From NCBI GenBank assembly GCA_947383875.1, contig CANDEX010000037.1, positions 1 through 14,986 of the forward strand: 14,986 nucleotides of DNA, given 5' to 3'. Made by a program: the position numbers and the translations under genes. This DNA is from an uncultured Azospirillum sp. Its GTDB lineage: Bacteria > Pseudomonadota > Alphaproteobacteria > RF32 > CAG-239. Each line of letters begins with the position of its first letter. Position 1 is the stretch's first letter. This document shows positions 12,951 to 14,986 of the stretch, in pieces. The notes below the pieces were generated by a model. The model worked only from the letters and a program-made list of their open reading frames with translations, did not search any database and had not been told where the DNA came from.

Positions 12951-14219
12951 GTGTTGGCATTTGCATTTTTTGCATCGGTATTCTCATCTTTTATGTGGCT
13001 GATATATATGTTTCTGTTTTTGCGAGACAAGACAGGGAGTATGGGACTGGCCTCGCTCGGGTTGTTGGACATGGCACTTTATGCTGCTTTGCTCATTTTA
13101 CCGGTATGCATTTTATGGATGATATTCGGTTATGTTCACCAGTATCTGACATTTCAAAAACAAAGCCGCAATATGCATTCTTTGTTTCAACAAATGAAAA
13201 AAAATCAAGATTATACAGATTTGGTTGCCCGTGTTCTTTTAGAAATGGAACAGGAACTTAAAGACGGATTTATCCTAAATAAATTTGAATTATTCGTTGC
13301 AGACATGAATGAACTGCTGGCCGAAGTCATTCAGCGGGGGGCATTGGCATCTCCGGAGCAGATTGACAGGTTGTGGGCAAAAATACGCAACGGCGGGAAA
13401 TGGGCTTTCGGGAAAGTTATTATTGAAGTCAATGCGAATCAGAGCAGTTTTGGCAGTCGTCTGACCAGCAAGGCTTCAACCGACAGCGTTTTGGCCGGTA
13501 CTATTTTAGAATTTTGTGCCAGATATCAGAATTTGCTGACGATTTTAGAAAAGCATGATAAAGAACGGATATTTCTGGCAATTATTGAAACTGGTGTTTA
13601 CGGCAAAGTATATTCTATTTTGGCTCCTTTGGCCGGACAAATTCGCAACAGCCGCAGTACAATACAGGAAAAAAAGCCGCTGCAGAGTGAACTGCCCCCT
13701 ATTGATGAAGAGACCTCACACGCATTTTACAAAACACCTGCAGCAGATGCATCAGCTTACGTTTCTGAAGAGCCGCGTAAGTCATTTATTGAAGTTTTTA
13801 ATCCGTTCAAACGGCGGCAGACAGAGACCGCTCAGGAAGAACCCGTTTTATCGGACGAAAAAGACCCCTTTTCAGCGGCTCTAGAAAGAAGTTTCGGCTC
13901 TGTAGAAGATGAACCTCAGGCACCAAGATTATCTCCTCATCGGCAAGATGAAGATGAGATGCCTGCTCCGACATTATACACATCGGCGGTAAGGGATGAT
14001 GATGCCGATTTCTCTCATACAAAGCGGGCATTGCATAACTTAAAAAAAGAATGGGAAGAGATAAAAGAAATTCGGACGGAAACAGCTGTATCGCTGTTTG
14101 AAAGGAAAGAGCCGACAATCGGCAAAAAAAAGCCTTTTTCTGCAGAGAAAAGCACCAAAGATGAAGACTATGCTTATCCTTTCGGCGGCTGGACAGATAC
14201 GGGCAACTATGATAAATAA
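12951..14219 (+). CDS. Two-helix membrane protein with long disordered tail, unknown function
   Basis: Not recognised. From the GTG at 12951 (AAGGAG nine bases before) it is 422 residues; an earlier in-frame GTG at 12918 would add MFWTYRKEFSS but lacks as good a ribosome site. Two hydrophobic helices (about 1-24 and 37-65) are followed by a predicted helical, mixed-charge domain (about 68-240). That domain contains LWAKIRNGGKWAFGKVIIEV and ERIFLAIIETGVYGKVYSIL, which look like a folded, conserved core. The rest (about 245-422) is rich in Glu, Asp, Lys, Pro and Ser with few hydrophobics and is probably disordered. It ends PFGGWTDTGNYDK. With a short loop between helices, both the domain and the tail should be cytoplasmic. 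It overlaps the solute-binding-protein gene by 11 bases, suggesting coupled translation. Confidence 0.75.
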   Translation: MLAFAFFASVFSSFMWLIYMFLFLRDKTGSMGLASLGLLDMALYAALLILPVCILWMIFGYVHQYLTFQKQSRNMHSLFQQMKKNQDYTDLVARVLLEMEQELKDGFILNKFELFVADMNELLAEVIQRGALASPEQIDRLWAKIRNGGKWAFGKVIIEVNANQSSFGSRLTSKASTDSVLAGTILEFCARYQNLLTILEKHDKERIFLAIIETGVYGKVYSILAPLAGQIRNSRSTIQEKKPLQSELPPIDEETSHAFYKTPAADASAYVSEEPRKSFIEVFNPFKRRQTETAQEEPVLSDEKDPFSAALERSFGSVEDEPQAPRLSPHRQDEDEMPAPTLYTSAVRDDDADFSHTKRALHNLKKEWEEIKEIRTETAVSLFERKEPTIGKKKPFSAEKSTKDEDYAYPFGGWTDTGNYDK

Positions 14220-14986
14220 ATCGGCACTCGTCTTTTGTTTATCTTTCCTTTTGTTGTTTCCGACACCAGGAACGGCAAAAGTCAGCAAACGGATTGCTTT
14301 ATATAATCAAAGCAAATATGCAGACAATTTTTCTCATTTTGATTATGTTAATCCGCAAGCTCCGAAAGGCGGGCGAATCGTGTTGCCGGAATATGGTGGC
14401 TTTGATAACTTTAATCCGTTTATTTTCAAAGGTATTGCCACGGCGCAAGTCGCCAATTTGAGTTTAGACAGTCTTGGAATTGTTCCTGCGGATGATCCCT
14501 ACACTGTTTATCCGTTGTTGGCTAAAGCTTTTGATATGCCGGCAGATAAATCATACATTGGGTTTATTTTGGATGAACGTGCTAAATTTCATGACGGTTC
14601 ACCGGTAACGGCTGATGATGTTATTTTCAGCTACCAAGCATTAATTGAAAAAGGTCAGCCGCTATATAAAGTTTATTATGCTGATGTTGACCGAGTAGAA
14701 AAAATAAATGACCGTGAAGTGCGTTTTCATTTCAAAAAAGGCTCGAACAATAGAGAATTGCCGCTGATTTTATCCCAAATGAAAATTTATTCCGCTGCCG
14801 ATTGGGCCGGACGAGATTTCAGCAAACCGGAATTACGCGTACCTTTGGGCAGCGGACCATATCAATTAGCAAAATTTGAGCCCGGACGTTTTTTGTTGTT
14901 TCAACGAAATCCAAATTATTGGGCAGGTGCGCTGCCCAGCCGCAAAGGTTTTTTTAACTTTGACGAAGTTCGCTTTGATTATTATC
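14209..14986 (+). CDS. Periplasmic family-5 solute-binding protein (YejA/oligopeptide type), 3' end missing
   Basis: 259 residues are visible before the window ends; complete proteins of this type are about 600. MINKSALVFCLSFLLLFPTPGTA is a clear signal peptide with cleavage likely after GTA (residue 23). The mature part has HFDYVNPQAPKGGRIVLPEYGG and FDNFNPFIFKGI, characteristic of the YejA-like branch of SBP_bac_5. Then come YTVYPLLAKAFDM, FHDGSPVTADDVIFSYQAL (the family signature) and GSGPYQLAKFEPGR. Such proteins deliver oligopeptides, or microcin C-like peptides in YejA's case, to an ABC importer. Permease genes would be expected downstream, outside the window. The ATG at 14209 lies inside the end of the upstream gene, overlapping by 11 bases, with only a weak ribosome site, so coupling is likely. 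The exact ligand cannot be told. Confidence 0.88.
   Translation, partial: MINKSALVFCLSFLLLFPTPGTAKVSKRIALYNQSKYADNFSHFDYVNPQAPKGGRIVLPEYGGFDNFNPFIFKGIATAQVANLSLDSLGIVPADDPYTVYPLLAKAFDMPADKSYIGFILDERAKFHDGSPVTADDVIFSYQALIEKGQPLYKVYYADVDRVEKINDREVRFHFKKGSNNRELPLILSQMKIYSAADWAGRDFSKPELRVPLGSGPYQLAKFEPGRFLLFQRNPNYWAGALPSRKGFFNFDEVRFDYY

Noticed and set aside
12923..13261. A 112-codon plus-strand frame with hydrophobic N-terminus
   Set aside because: It overlaps the better supported 422-aa gene in another frame, ends within it, and its tail lacks protein-like composition.

Overview
The window looks like chromosome of a moderately AT-rich alphaproteobacterium. The main clue is the ihfB-lapA(DUF1049)-accD gene order, which is an alphaproteobacterial arrangement. 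The base composition and the absence of trpFBA from that cluster would fit an uncultured host- or gut-associated lineage, but this is inference. Almost everything up to position 12752 is read from the minus strand; the last 2.1 kb is read from the plus strand. I see no transposase, integrase, CRISPR array, tRNA or rRNA.

Left edge (1-1157, minus strand): a truncated XRE-type helix-turn-helix protein; a 385-bp gap with no convincing protein gene; a 53-aa lipoprotein; and a 122-aa three-helix membrane protein. The gap holds a well-delimited candidate small RNA of about 159 nt (promoter, GNRA-capped 5' hairpin, long-range helix, intrinsic terminator), a nested palindromic element, and the terminator of the lipoprotein gene.

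Metabolic operon (1242-8080, minus strand): a strong sigma70-type promoter (TTGAAC-17-TAATAT) precedes glgX (glycogen debranching). Then come a membrane-anchored Memo-AMMECR1 fusion (AmmeMemoRadiSam proteins B and A in one chain), an M49/dipeptidyl-peptidase III-like metallopeptidase and sdaA (Fe-S L-serine dehydratase). The last three are coupled by an 11-bp overlap and a 2-bp gap. Together they suggest use of stored glucan, peptides and serine for carbon and pyruvate, plus the poorly understood Memo/AMMECR1 module. A 10-bp perfect inverted repeat can bury the ribosome binding site of the Memo-AMMECR1 gene.

HAD and fatty-acid cluster (8157-12752, minus strand): transcription order is accA-rmuC-ihfB-lapA-accD-(terminator)-HAD phosphatase. 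Both subunits of the acetyl-CoA carboxylase carboxyltransferase lie within 4 kb, separated by a DNA-maintenance gene, a nucleoid protein gene and an envelope gene. A UUCG-capped terminator closes accD.

Right edge (12951-14986, plus strand): a divergent 422-aa membrane protein of unknown function overlaps by 11 bp the start of a periplasmic family-5 (YejA/oligopeptide type) solute-binding protein that runs off the window.
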